Shown here: positions 1 to 12,919 of the stretch, piece by piece | Layout of the letters: each line of letters opens with the position of its first letter | Position numbering within the stretch: position 1 is the first letter of the stretch | DNA from: Limnohabitans sp. | GTDB lineage: Bacteria > Pseudomonadota > Gammaproteobacteria > Burkholderiales > Burkholderiaceae_C | Length of the DNA: 37,992 nucleotides | NCBI GenBank assembly: GCA_009693305.1 | Contig: SHXN01000002.1 | Location: 1-37,992 of the forward strand | Direction: 5' to 3' | The notes under the pieces: model-generated | Seen by the model: the letters and a program-made list of their open reading frames with translations, nothing else | Told to the model about the DNA's origin: nothing | The model's database searches: none | Program-made: the position numbers and the translations under genes

Positions 1-32
1 AAAATTACACGGCTCAACACATCGAAAGCTTC

Positions 33-554
33 ATGAATCAGTACGAAAAACACATTTCGCACGTACTTGTAGCGCATACAAAATTACGTACCTACAACAA
101 ATCAAGGCATCAAATTCAGGCTATGGCTGAGCAGGCAAAAAAGTACTGCAGATATGCGCTCAACAGCTTTTACAAACTACTTTATCCAAATTCAACAAAT
201 AAGCCAGTTCGCAATCCTTGGTTGTTTAAACCACTTACTTTAGTAACTATTGAAGGCGCGAAAGAAACTACAGACAAGGCACAAACAATTCACTTCAACA
301 TATCACTAGGCAAATTACCCGAAGCTCTGACTACAACTGACATAGAAACCCTCTTCAAACACGCATGGCACGAAAAGGCTGGACAAAGTCAAGATGTAAA
401 GGCATACGACTACACCAAGGCTCAAGGACAACAGGGTTGGATAGGCTACACACTAAAAGAGGCACAACAGGCTAAAACAAAGGCATGGGCGACTGACGGA
501 ATCTGGGACGTACAAAACTGCTGGATTCCCTTCGCCGCACTTAACGCAGACTGA
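33..554 (+). CDS. hypothetical protein; possible C-terminal part of a replication-initiator-like protein (GWIGYTLKE segment)
   Basis: Open 173-aa ORF; the 'GWIGYTLKEA' segment only loosely resembles the YxxK region of rolling-circle Rep proteins; no firm family call. Confidence 0.4.
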   Translation: MNQYEKHISHVLVAHTKLRTYNKSRHQIQAMAEQAKKYCRYALNSFYKLLYPNSTNKPVRNPWLFKPLTLVTIEGAKETTDKAQTIHFNISLGKLPEALTTTDIETLFKHAWHEKAGQSQDVKAYDYTKAQGQQGWIGYTLKEAQQAKTKAWATDGIWDVQNCWIPFAALNAD

Positions 555-705
555 AGTTACGTTAAGTTCTACATTACTGTGATTCTGGAAACGGGTTCAT
601 AGTTCTTGAGCGTGTCTGTCTGATTCGTAACAATAACAATTAGAAGAAATTAAGGAAATAATCTAAACTGACACAATACAGATAGCAATGATTTGAAGGT
701 ACTAA

Positions 706-975
706 ATGAATGAGATTCTTCATCATGAAGTCAGAGAAAACAATCAGGAACTAACTCCTGGACACTGGTTCTTTCATACAGGGCAATGGTGTATATGCGC
801 TCAAGCATAAAAAAAAGAAAATGGACTTTGGACTGCTAAGATTCAATTGCCGGTTAAAGGGAAAGACTTCGGCAATGGAGAGTTCAAAACACTCAGCGAA
901 TTAAAACAACATCTTTCTAAATATTACGCAACAAAGATTATTAGAGGCAAGTTACCAAGAGTACTTGACCTCTAA
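706..975 (+). pseudogene. small hypothetical protein interrupted by an in-frame TAA (808-810)
   Basis: Same frame on both sides of the stop: MNEILHHEVRENNQELTPGHWFFHTGQWCICAQA*KKENGLWTAKIQLPVKGKDFGNGEFKTLSELKQHLSKYYATKIIRGKLPRVLDL*. Confidence 0.5.
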
Positions 976-996
976 TTTACTTTTTACACACTCACT

Positions 997-1493
997 ATGA
1001 CTAAGAAAATCAATAATAAAAATGCAAGAGCCAGTTCTGCTCAATTCTTCGTTGCTGGAGAGCTTTGCAGACGTGATTTGGTTGCTGTAGTAACAATGGG
1101 AAATTCACCGAACACTGACGTACTTTGTAGCAATGCAGTAGGAACCAAGTTTGTTCACATACAAGTTAAAACTTATGAGCCCGGACACAAAAAGGTAGCT
1201 GTTGGGAAGAAGGCTGAGATTGACTACGGCAAAAACTTTATTTGGGTACTAGCAGGAATTCCAACTACAAAAAAACTGATGCGTTTGAGTACTACGTAAT
1301 CCCATCAAGCATTGTTGCTAGGAATGTAAAGAAAGATTACGACAAGTGGCTAAAAACTCCGGGAAAGAAAAGTCAACAGCACAATCCGACAGACATGCGG
1401 ATTATTGACTTGCCTCCCAAAGCCTCTATTTCTGGCTGGCGTGTGGATGAGTACAAGAATCGCTGGGACATCATTGAAAAGCTACTAAGTTAA
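997..1493 (+). pseudogene. hypothetical protein, PD-(D/E)XK-nuclease-like (TDVL...IQVKT), split by a -1 frameshift at an A7 run
   Basis: ORFs 997-1299 and 1242-1493 join as ...WVLAGIPTTKK/TDAFEYYVIPSS... if a -1 shift occurs at ACA AAA AAA CTG. The nuclease-like call rests on a D...QVK motif only. Confidence 0.5.
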
Positions 1494-2152
1494 CCCATCT
1501 CGGGATCTAAATTATTAGCGCCAGCCGTAGGAAAAAACTTTTGGATAAAGTTCATTGCTTCGGTTATGCCGTCTTCAGCATCCAAATAGTCTGAGGAGTC
1601 TTCATCACCATCCCATTCGTGGAATAGAAAATAATTTGAATCTCCCAGCTTTGCTAGAGACTCTAAAAATTCATCAACGAATACAGCGTAATCTAACTTG
1701 GTGAATTCTTTGAAATATTCTTTATCAACATCATTCATCAAACTTGAATAACCGCCCATATCTTCGTGGTCTACAGCGTCATACACAAAGATACGATTTT
1801 TTCTGCCAAGTCCAGCACACAATATTTTTTGTGTAGCTAGATTAAAAAATAAGAAATCAGGTTGATGAACAGTGCTATCTGCTATCCAATTCATTTTGGG
1901 ATAAATCTTGGCTAATCTTGATGCCGTATCAATTTCATAGTTATCACTCAAGTGAATTATCAGCAAGTGATTAATGCAGTCGGTTCCAAGTGCCTTGTCC
2001 TTGGCTTGCACAAACTCTAATTGAGTACACCCTTCCCAGTCATTGTCTTGACTCTTCAGAAAATCATGTGAGTACGCATCTACTAGATAACCAGCCTTGC
2101 GTAGGTCGTTGAATAGCTGGGTGACTTCTTCAGTACCGCTATGAATTTCCAT
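1490..2152 (-). CDS. hypothetical acidic protein
   Basis: Open 220-aa ORF, convergent with the upstream gene with a 4-bp overlap; no recognised family. Confidence 0.5.
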   Translation of the reverse strand: MEIHSGTEEVTQLFNDLRKAGYLVDAYSHDFLKSQDNDWEGCTQLEFVQAKDKALGTDCINHLLIIHLSDNYEIDTASRLAKIYPKMNWIADSTVHQPDFLFFNLATQKILCAGLGRKNRIFVYDAVDHEDMGGYSSLMNDVDKEYFKEFTKLDYAVFVDEFLESLAKLGDSNYFLFHEWDGDEDSSDYLDAEDGITEAMNFIQKFFPTAGANNLDPEMG

Positions 2153-2306
2153 TTTTTCACCTATTGCAGTTAGCCTAAATTATGACAAATTTTCAACAAT
2201 TGGTACACTAGTAACAGTTGGAAAACTGCTATCTCCTTGAGATTCTTAGAGATTCCAGCCTAGCGAAAAGTCCATTTTTAATTAAAAACGAGTTCATGAA
2301 GAGAAA

Positions 2307-2379
2307 GAGCCTGAGCTGGCTCGACTCTTTTGGCTTAACTCCTTAGAGTCCCGACCGACATGAAAAACATGTCTTTTTT
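2307..2379 (+). promoter_or_regulatory. structured leader: hairpin GAGCC/GGCTC followed by terminator-like hairpin GACATG-AAAAA-CATGTC-TTTTTT
   Basis: Inverted repeats at 2307-2311/2318-2322 and 2357-2362/2368-2373, with T6 at 2374-2379, just upstream of the RBS of the 2399 ORF. Confidence 0.4.
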
Positions 2380-2398
2380 AACTTTAAAGGAGATTCAA

Positions 2399-2767
2399 AT
2401 GAGTTCACAAGTTTATGTAAAAGGTTCAGATATTTACGATGCCGCAGTAGCAGGTGCTAAACGTGGTTACAACAGGAGTACGGATGATTCGTCAGCATAC
2501 GCAGATGCCTTAAACAAGTGTTTGCAGAAACTGCTTTCATCTTGTTCCCGAGAACAACGTCGTCGCGTTCTAAAGGGCACAGGGGGCACATGGAAAACTG
2601 CGGTTTTACCTTTGTCCTTAGCAATGATTCATAAGCATATTGGAGGTATTCCTTGTGAAGAACACGCTCGTGTTTATCTTTCTACTGACCCATTTAATGT
2701 GTTCGATATACCCATTGTTCACTGGGATCGTTTTGTAGAAAAAAACAAGTACCTCAAAGTAGCTTAA
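2399..2767 (+). CDS. hypothetical protein (122 aa)
   Basis: Start ATG preceded by AAAGGAGA; MSSQVYVKGSDIYDAAVAGAKRGYN... The annotated 2360 start is less likely. Confidence 0.6.
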   Translation: MSSQVYVKGSDIYDAAVAGAKRGYNRSTDDSSAYADALNKCLQKLLSSCSREQRRRVLKGTGGTWKTAVLPLSLAMIHKHIGGIPCEEHARVYLSTDPFNVFDIPIVHWDRFVEKNKYLKVA

Positions 2768-3432
2768 TTAGATAAGCTCAACAGCACTACGCTTCATGTC
2801 ATCATTTGCATCTATGTATGACTGCGTAGTGCTGATGTTTCTATGTCCAGCCAAACTCATCAACACACGGACTGAAATTCCTTTTGCGGCTAAGTTTGTG
2901 ATAAATGTTCTACGAGGCGAGTGGCTACTGGCACCATCAATACCAGCCCTCTTAAAAAGGTAATGAAAATGCTGTGTCAACGTGTTTGCAGTAAATCCAT
3001 CACTAGTTATTTTTTGGCTGTAAATTAGTTTGTCATTGGGTTTAACGTTACTCAATTTACGAACGTAAATATCTAATTCTTTTTCAGTCTTTCACTAACA
3101 AAAACAGTACGTGCATGTCCGCCTTTTGTTTGGCTGGGTTTTAACTGGATTTCTTTTTTAACATTTCCATCCCGCCCTACTACATCGGCTATTCGCAAAC
3201 TAGCGGCCTCACCCACACGCAAGCCAGCGTAATTCATGAGAAGTAGGCATGCTCTGTTACGAGCGGCATGTTTGCGTGTTGCCACGTAATCCAGCACCCT
3301 GCGTAGTTCTGTAGCTGTTAGTGTTTTAGCTTGTTTGGACACTGCAATCTCCTTCAAAGTAATGTTTGCTGTGTCAACAGTATGTTTTCTTTTGTTGGAA
3401 ATTCCTACCGAAATTGATTCTTTTCTAGTCAC
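2768..3432 (-). pseudogene. tyrosine recombinase/integrase, frameshifted
   Basis: N-terminal ORF 3073-3432 (NYAGLRVGEAASLRIADV, Arg I region) and C-terminal ORF 2768-3055 (SHSPRRTFITNLA...LAGHRNISTTQSYI) are in different frames; joining at CTG AAA AAG gives ...LKKELDIYVRKLSNVKPN.... Confidence 0.7.
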
Positions 3433-3671
3433 TAAATTTTCCTCTTCAATATCATGAGGTTACGCGGTGTATACGCATGAAAAGCGCACAAACAAAACTT
3501 TCTCGCATTTCCTTACATTTGTATTTATGCCGAATTCCGTCGTGAATTAGCCACGAAATTAGCTGAGCTTGTTTAAATGCCCTATATGCTTATTTAGTAA
3601 TAGCCCGCTACCCAAGCAAGTAGATAGAAAAATAACTGCTCAAACGAGCGAATTGAAGCTGAAATCCCAAT

Positions 3672-3865
3672 TTAATCTTCCTCCTCATTGTTAACCTTGT
3701 CGTATTCCTCCATGAGTGCATTGTGAAGTTCCTCGGAGAAGTAGTGAGGGTGAAGCATTATTTGTTGCATTGAAATGATTTTCCTCATTTCCTCTACTTC
3801 AACCTGAAAGACAGAGGCAATTTCCTCAACAGTTAGACGAACTGGAATGCCAGTGAATAGATGTG
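3672..3865 (-). pseudogene. 3' fragment of a hypothetical CDS truncated by the IS256 element
   Basis: Minus-strand open frame without its own start: ...FTGIPVRLTVEEIASVFQVEVEEMRKIISMQQIMLHPHYFSEELHNALMEEYDKVNNEEED*. It runs into the presumed IS left end. Confidence 0.5.
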
Positions 3866-4988
3866 AGGGGGTGTACTGAATTTTGTGTAAACGGTCTAAT
3901 GGCGGGTAACCGTCGAATTTCCAGGAGTGGATATGACCGTCAATTCAAAGAAAGCAGTACCCAAAGATCTCATCGACATTTTGCTGGCTGATTACAAAAA
4001 GCCAGAAGATTTGATTGGTGAGAATGGGCTTTTAAAGCAGTTACTTGTCGAGCGTGCCCTAGATGCCGAGATGTCCGAGCACCTTGGGCATGATAAGAAC
4101 GCACCTGTCACCAACCCCGATGGCAACGCTCGCAATGGCAAAAGCAAGAAGACGCTCAAGGGTGAGTTTGGTGAGTTGCCCACCGAGGTTCCAAGGGACC
4201 AGCAAGGCAGCTTTGTGCCGCAATTGGTCCCCAAACACCAGACGCGTTGGGCGGGCTTTGACGACAAGATTTTGTCACTCTATGCACGCGGCATGACGGT
4301 GCGAGAGATCCAGGGCCACCTGGAAGAAATGTATGGCACAGAGGTCTCGCCCACATTGATCTCGTCTGTCACAGACGCCGTTGTGGAGGAAGTTAAAGCT
4401 TGGCAGTCCCGCCCCCTTGATGCCGTGTACCCCATTGTTTATCTGGACTGCATTCACGTCAAAGTACGTGACTCTGGCGTGGTTAAAGCCAAGGCGGTGT
4501 ACCTTGCCATTGGCATCGACATGACCGGCAACAAAGAAGTGCTGGGCTTGTGGATTGCACAAAACGAGGGAGCCAAATTCTGGCTGCAAGTGGTCACAGA
4601 ACTGAAGAATCGTGGCGTGCAAGACATCCTGATTGCCTGCGTGGACGGCTTAAAGGGCTTTCCTGAAGCGATAGAGACGGTGTACCCGTTGGCTAAGGTG
4701 CAACTTTGCATCGTGCACATGGTGCGCCACAGTTTGAACTATGTGTCGTGGAAGACGCGCAAGGAAGTGGCCGCGGCTCTCAAATCGATCTACGCCTGCG
4801 CCACGGTGGAGCAAGCGTCACAAGCCTTGGATGAGTTTGAATCGGTGTGGGGCAAAGACTACCCACCCATCGTACAAAGCTGGCGGCGTAACTGGCAACG
4901 CATCATTCCGTTCTTTGACTATCCACCTGAGATTCGCAAGGTGATTTATACGACCAATGCCATCGAGTCTGTGAACATGAGCCTGCGC
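3866..4988 (+). mobile_element. IS256-family insertion sequence, 3'-truncated
   Basis: Putative left end near GGGGGTGTACTGAATTTTGTGTAAACGG, transposase ORF from 3927; sequence ends at the 120-bp element with no right end seen. Confidence 0.7.
3927..4988 (+). pseudogene. IS256-family (mutator-type) transposase, C-terminally truncated
   Basis: MSEHLGHDKN..., YLDCIHVKVR, CVDGLKGFPEAIETVYP, YTTNAIESVNMSLR are typical of IS256-family transposases; the C-terminus after MSLR is lost and replaced by element-encoded residues. Confidence 0.9.
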
Positions 4989-5108
4989 GGTTCTGTCGCA
5001 ATAAGGAATTTTGAAGAATCTTACCTACTACCAGTAGCGTATTTTTCCTATGCCAAACACTACCTATAGCGTTCCTGAAAAACTGGGAATCCTTATTGCG
5101 ACAGAACC
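4989..5108 (-). mobile_element. 120-bp MITE-like element, copy 1
   Basis: Perfect 19-bp TIRs GGTTCTGTCGCAATAAGGA; reverse complement identical to the copies at 28693 and 29347. Flanks GCCTGCGC and GTTTAATG do not match. Confidence 0.9.
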
Positions 5109-5488
5109 GTTTAATGGCGGGTGAAAAAATTGATATCCATTTGGAGCCTGAAGAAGCCTTTGGCGATTACAACGAAATGTTGGTGTTTTTAGAACCCAAA
5201 AATCTTTTCCCGCCCGAATTGGAAGAAGACATGACGATTGAAGGTCACGCACTTCCTGCGCAATGCAACCCCGATGCACCTCATGACGTTATTTATACCG
5301 TTACAGAAATTTATCCAGAACACGTGGTGTTAGACGGCAATCATCCATTGGCTGGCATTGCCTTGCGTCTGCATCTCACCGTCGTGAGTGTTCGCGAAGC
5401 ATCATCAGAGGAAATTGAAAAGGGAACGGTGGGCGTTGGATTTTTTAATGTGCAACCCGAAGCACTAGGAAGTCCGCACTTGCACTGA
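5109..5488 (+). pseudogene. SlyD-like FKBP-type peptidyl-prolyl isomerase, 5'-truncated
   Basis: MAGEKIDIHLEPEEAFGDYNEMLVFLEP...IAGIALRLHLTV-type content (GNHPLAGIALRLHLTVVSV) matches the C-terminal part of SlyD-type FKBPs; the N-terminal FKBP portion is missing at the element. Confidence 0.8.
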
Positions 5489-5489
5489 A

Positions 5490-5939
5490 TTAGGCTTTAC
5501 CAGTTGACCCATATCCGCCCTCACCACGCTCGCTCGCTTGTGAAAATTCATTCACCACATTGAATTGCGCTTGCACGACGGGCACAATCACCAACTGTGC
5601 AATTCTTTCCATGGGCTCTATGGTGAAAGCCACGTCACTTCGATTCCAAGCACTCACCATAAGTTGGCCTTGGTAATCGCTGTCTATCAATCCCACCAAA
5701 TTGCCCAAAACAATGCCATGTTTGTGTCCCAATCCTGAGCGAGGAAGAATCAAGGCCGCGTAATGGGGATCGTTGAGATGAATCGCGATGCCTGTCGGTA
5801 TCAACTGCCACGCATTGGCTTGTAAGGTGAGCGGTGCGTCCAAACAAGCGCGCAAATCAAGTCCTGCGCTACCCCGGGTTGCGTATTGTGGCAATTGATT
5901 GGCCATGCGTGCATCGATGATTTTGGCGTCTAGTTTCAT
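5490..5939 (-). CDS. dut: deoxyuridine 5'-triphosphate nucleotidohydrolase
   Basis: [46 protein letters not shown] motifs. Confidence 0.97.
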   Translation of the reverse strand: MKLDAKIIDARMANQLPQYATRGSAGLDLRACLDAPLTLQANAWQLIPTGIAIHLNDPHYAALILPRSGLGHKHGIVLGNLVGLIDSDYQGQLMVSAWNRSDVAFTIEPMERIAQLVIVPVVQAQFNVVNEFSQASERGEGGYGSTGKA

Positions 5940-5945
5940 AAAAAA

Positions 5946-7163
5946 TTAAAAGGATGGGAGTCGTTGTGAAATTTGTTCAACCAATTGATGTGCAAGTTTG
6001 ATTTTGCTGGCACGAGGGAGTTCTAGCGTACCTTTGGCATCAATCAGCAAGAGCGTGTTATCGTCTTTTCCAAATGTTTCGGGTCCGATATTGCCCACCA
6101 ACAATGGAACTTTCTTTCGCTCGCGTTTGGCCTGTGCATTTTTTAGTAAATCGTGGCTCTCTGCCGCAAAACCAACGCAATACAGTTTGCCTTTTTGTGC
6201 ACGATCTGACTGAGAAACATCGGCCAAGATGTCTGGATTTTCAATAAAAGAAAGTGTGGGTGTTTGTCCCGATCCGTCTTTTTTTATTTTTTGATCGGAA
6301 GATTGCGCAGGACGCCAATCTGCAACCGCGGCCGTGGCAATAAAAATATCAGACTCTTGTACCTCGGCCATGACAGCGCAATGCATCTCGACGGCAGACT
6401 TCACAAAAACAGTTTGAACGCCACGCAACACTGAAAGACTCACGGGCCCCGCAATTAAAGTGACATCAGCACCAGCCTGCCAAGCCGCTTTTGCGATTGC
6501 AAAACCCATTTTTCCGCTCGACAAGTTGGTAATGCCGCGAACAGGATCGATTGCTTCAAAAGTTGGGCCCGCTGTGATCAACACTTTTTTTCCAAGCAGC
6601 GTTTTGGGCTGAAAATACGCCAATACATCATCCAAAATCTCATCGGGCTCCAGCATGCGCCCATCGCCTATTTCGCCACAGGCTTGATTACCCTCGCCCA
6701 CATCGAGCACATGCGCGCCATCGGCTTTGAGTTGTTGAATATTGCGCTGTGTTGCAGGGTGCGCCCACATTTCACGATTCATCGCAGGCGCTAATAACAA
6801 ACCCACTTCTCCGAGAGGACGCGCCAAGCACATCAAGCTCAATAAATCATCGGCTCGGCCGTGAATGAGTTTGGCCATGAAGTCTGCAGAGGCAGGCGCG
6901 ACCAAAATCAAATCGGCCTCTCGACTCAAATTGATGTGGGCCATGTTGTTAGGCTCTCGGGCATCCCATTGAGAGACATAAACAGGTCGATTAGACAAGG
7001 CCTGCAGGGTCACGGGCGTTATGAATTGCGCTGCGGACTCAGTCATTACCGCCTGCACGGTGGCACCTGCCTTGACGAGCGCACGGCATAACTCGGCGGA
7101 CTTGTAGCAGGCGATTCCGCCGCTCAAGCCCAAAACAATGTGTTTATGAGATAAATCAGACAT
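5946..7163 (-). CDS. coaBC: bifunctional phosphopantothenoylcysteine decarboxylase/phosphopantothenate-cysteine ligase
   Basis: [56 protein letters not shown]. Confidence 0.97.
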   Translation of the reverse strand: MSDLSHKHIVLGLSGGIACYKSAELCRALVKAGATVQAVMTESAAQFITPVTLQALSNRPVYVSQWDAREPNNMAHINLSREADLILVAPASADFMAKLIHGRADDLLSLMCLARPLGEVGLLLAPAMNREMWAHPATQRNIQQLKADGAHVLDVGEGNQACGEIGDGRMLEPDEILDDVLAYFQPKTLLGKKVLITAGPTFEAIDPVRGITNLSSGKMGFAIAKAAWQAGADVTLIAGPVSLSVLRGVQTVFVKSAVEMHCAVMAEVQESDIFIATAAVADWRPAQSSDQKIKKDGSGQTPTLSFIENPDILADVSQSDRAQKGKLYCVGFAAESHDLLKNAQAKRERKKVPLLVGNIGPETFGKDDNTLLLIDAKGTLELPRASKIKLAHQLVEQISQRLPSF

Positions 7164-7194
7164 GACCCGCAATGTAGCAGAGGAGAGCCTATAA

Positions 7195-9758
<2,564 letters not shown>

Positions 9759-9782
9759 ATCCCGATTTTTTATTTTGTATGA

Positions 9783-11078
<1,296 letters not shown>

Positions 11079-11087
11079 CCTATAGGG

Positions 11088-11363
11088 ATGTTGACCCGCC
11101 CCGTTCCACTCATTTTGCTGGCCTTGCTTTTGATTTTGCAAGGCCAGTTGTGGCTGGGCCGGGGCAGCGTCACCAAGGTATGGCAACTGCAAGAACAGTT
11201 GCAAGAACAAAAAAAACAAAACGCTCAAGCTGAACTCGGCATTGAACGCTCACGCGCTGAGTTGCGTGATTTGCGCGAAGGCCTCGAGATGGTCGAAGAA
11301 CGCGCGCGTCGTGAAATCGGAATGGTCAAACCCAATGAAATATTTGTACAAATCGCCAAATAA
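11088..11363 (+). CDS. ftsB: cell division protein FtsB
   Basis: Short N-terminal TM protein with coiled coil, directly after eno; ...RARREIGMVKPNEIFVQI. Confidence 0.9.
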   Translation: MLTRPVPLILLALLLILQGQLWLGRGSVTKVWQLQEQLQEQKKQNAQAELGIERSRAELRDLREGLEMVEERARREIGMVKPNEIFVQIAK

Positions 11364-11366
11364 TTT

Positions 11367-12356
11367 TTATTGAATCGCGTCAGTACTTGGCGGTTGCAAA
11401 CCAGCAGGTATAGAAAAAATTTGTGCTACGTCAATGCGATCAAAGCGATATTGAAGACTGCAAAAATCGCAACCCACCTCAATATTTTTTCGTTCTTGCA
11501 AAATACTTTGCGCCTCGTCCTGCCCCAATCCTCGAATCATTTGACTCACGCGCTCTCGACTGCACGAGCAAGAAAATCGGGGCGCGGTGTCACCCACTTG
11601 GGGCTCAAAACGACGCACATCTTCTTGCCAAAACAAACGATGCAAAAGGGCGTTGGCGTCTAAGGTCAAGAGCTCTTCACGCGTTAGGCTCGAAGCCAAA
11701 ATCGCAATGCGTCGATAGTCTTCATTTTTTCCAATCGCATCTTCGTCACGCATCACGTGTTGCGCAGATAAATTATTTTGACCTTGCATGGGCATGCGTT
11801 GTATCAACAAACCCGCCGCCATTTCATCGTTTGCCGCCAAGATCAATGTGGTGTCGAGTTGATCACTTTGCAACATGTAATGTTCAATCACTTTTTGAAA
11901 TTGCTCAATGGGTTGCTTGTAATCATCAAACAAGGGAACAACGCCTTGATAGGGTTGTTGACCTGGATGTTTTTTGAGTGGATCCAAGGTGATAGCGCAT
12001 TTGCCTTGATTGTTTTGATTGACCATACGGCTTAATGACGCCGGTTCATCGAGCGCGCCAACCACTTTAGCCGTGGCGCGCCAACTCAAATCGTTTTGCA
12101 CCTCGACCACCGCCAACTTCAGCGGTCCATCGCCAAAGATTTGTAAGACCAAGGCGCCTTCAAGCCTGATGTTGGCTTGCATCAAAACTGCGCCTGCCGT
12201 CATCTCACCCAACATTTGTCGAACCGCCTCAGGATAAGCGCCCGTTTCTGCGTTTTGGGCACGGCGTTGCAAGGTTTCTTTCCATGCATTGGTTAAGCGA
12301 AGCAAAATTCCGCGAACGGGCAATCCTTCAAATAAAAATTTGTGCAGTTCAGACAT
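11367..12356 (-). CDS. hslO: Hsp33 redox chaperone
   Basis: CSCSRERV ... VGCDFCSLQYRFD cysteine motifs. Confidence 0.96.
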   Translation of the reverse strand: MSELHKFLFEGLPVRGILLRLTNAWKETLQRRAQNAETGAYPEAVRQMLGEMTAGAVLMQANIRLEGALVLQIFGDGPLKLAVVEVQNDLSWRATAKVVGALDEPASLSRMVNQNNQGKCAITLDPLKKHPGQQPYQGVVPLFDDYKQPIEQFQKVIEHYMLQSDQLDTTLILAANDEMAAGLLIQRMPMQGQNNLSAQHVMRDEDAIGKNEDYRRIAILASSLTREELLTLDANALLHRLFWQEDVRRFEPQVGDTAPRFSCSCSRERVSQMIRGLGQDEAQSILQERKNIEVGCDFCSLQYRFDRIDVAQIFSIPAGLQPPSTDAIQ

Positions 12357-12880
12357 CAGCTGATTTTTTTGAATGAGTTTTTAAATGACTGCGCATTTTT
12401 GACATACCCATCCGTAATGAATCGAATGTAATTGATCTCTTCGGTTGTTAATTGCCTGACCACTTTGGCAGGCGTGCCCATGATCATGGATCCATCGGGA
12501 AATTCTTTGCCCTCCGTTACCAACGAACGTGCGCCCACAATGCAATTTTTTCCTATTTTGGCTTCGTTCAAAATAACGGTGCCGATTCCGATGAGACAAC
12601 CATCGTCAACCGAACATCCATGCAACATCACCATATGGCCCACGGTGACGTGTTTGCCAATGTAGAGTGGTTTACCCACATCCGAGTGCAACACACTGCC
12701 ATCTTGAATATTGCTGCCTTCTCCAACGTGTATGTTGTCGTTATCGCCACGCACAATGACACCAAACCAAATACTGGAGTGGGCGGCCAATGTCACATTG
12801 CCCATCACTTGCGCACTATCGGCCACATAAGCAGTCTCGTGCATGTCGGGTTTGATCCCTTCAATTTCATATACAGCCAT
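12356..12880 (-). CDS. gamma-class carbonic anhydrase family protein
   Basis: Left-handed beta-helix hexapeptides: NIQDGSVLHSD, VGHMVMLHGCSVDDGCLIGIG. Confidence 0.92.
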   Translation of the reverse strand: MAVYEIEGIKPDMHETAYVADSAQVMGNVTLAAHSSIWFGVIVRGDNDNIHVGEGSNIQDGSVLHSDVGKPLYIGKHVTVGHMVMLHGCSVDDGCLIGIGTVILNEAKIGKNCIVGARSLVTEGKEFPDGSMIMGTPAKVVRQLTTEEINYIRFITDGYVKNAQSFKNSFKKIS

Positions 12881-12919
12881 AACAATCCTTGTTTTTTTGA
12901 ACTCCCTACAATTGTAAGG

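Noticed and set aside
3992-4944. ORFs 3992-4267(-), 4063-4296(+), 4156-4356(-), 4275-4622(-), 4454-4720(-), 4741-4944(+)
   Set aside because: All overlap the IS256 transposase frame, have no recognisable domains and low-complexity translations; shadow ORFs.
3897-5122. Shared TAATGGCGGGT near the IS256 left end (about 3898) and at the slyD junction (about 5112)
   Set aside because: Only 11 bp, and the second copy encodes the expected LMAGEK of SlyD-like proteins, so likely chance rather than a duplication.
12452-12919. Long N-terminal extension of ORF 12452-13717(+)
   Set aside because: Extension is antisense to the carbonic anhydrase gene; DUF455-like content begins at 12920.
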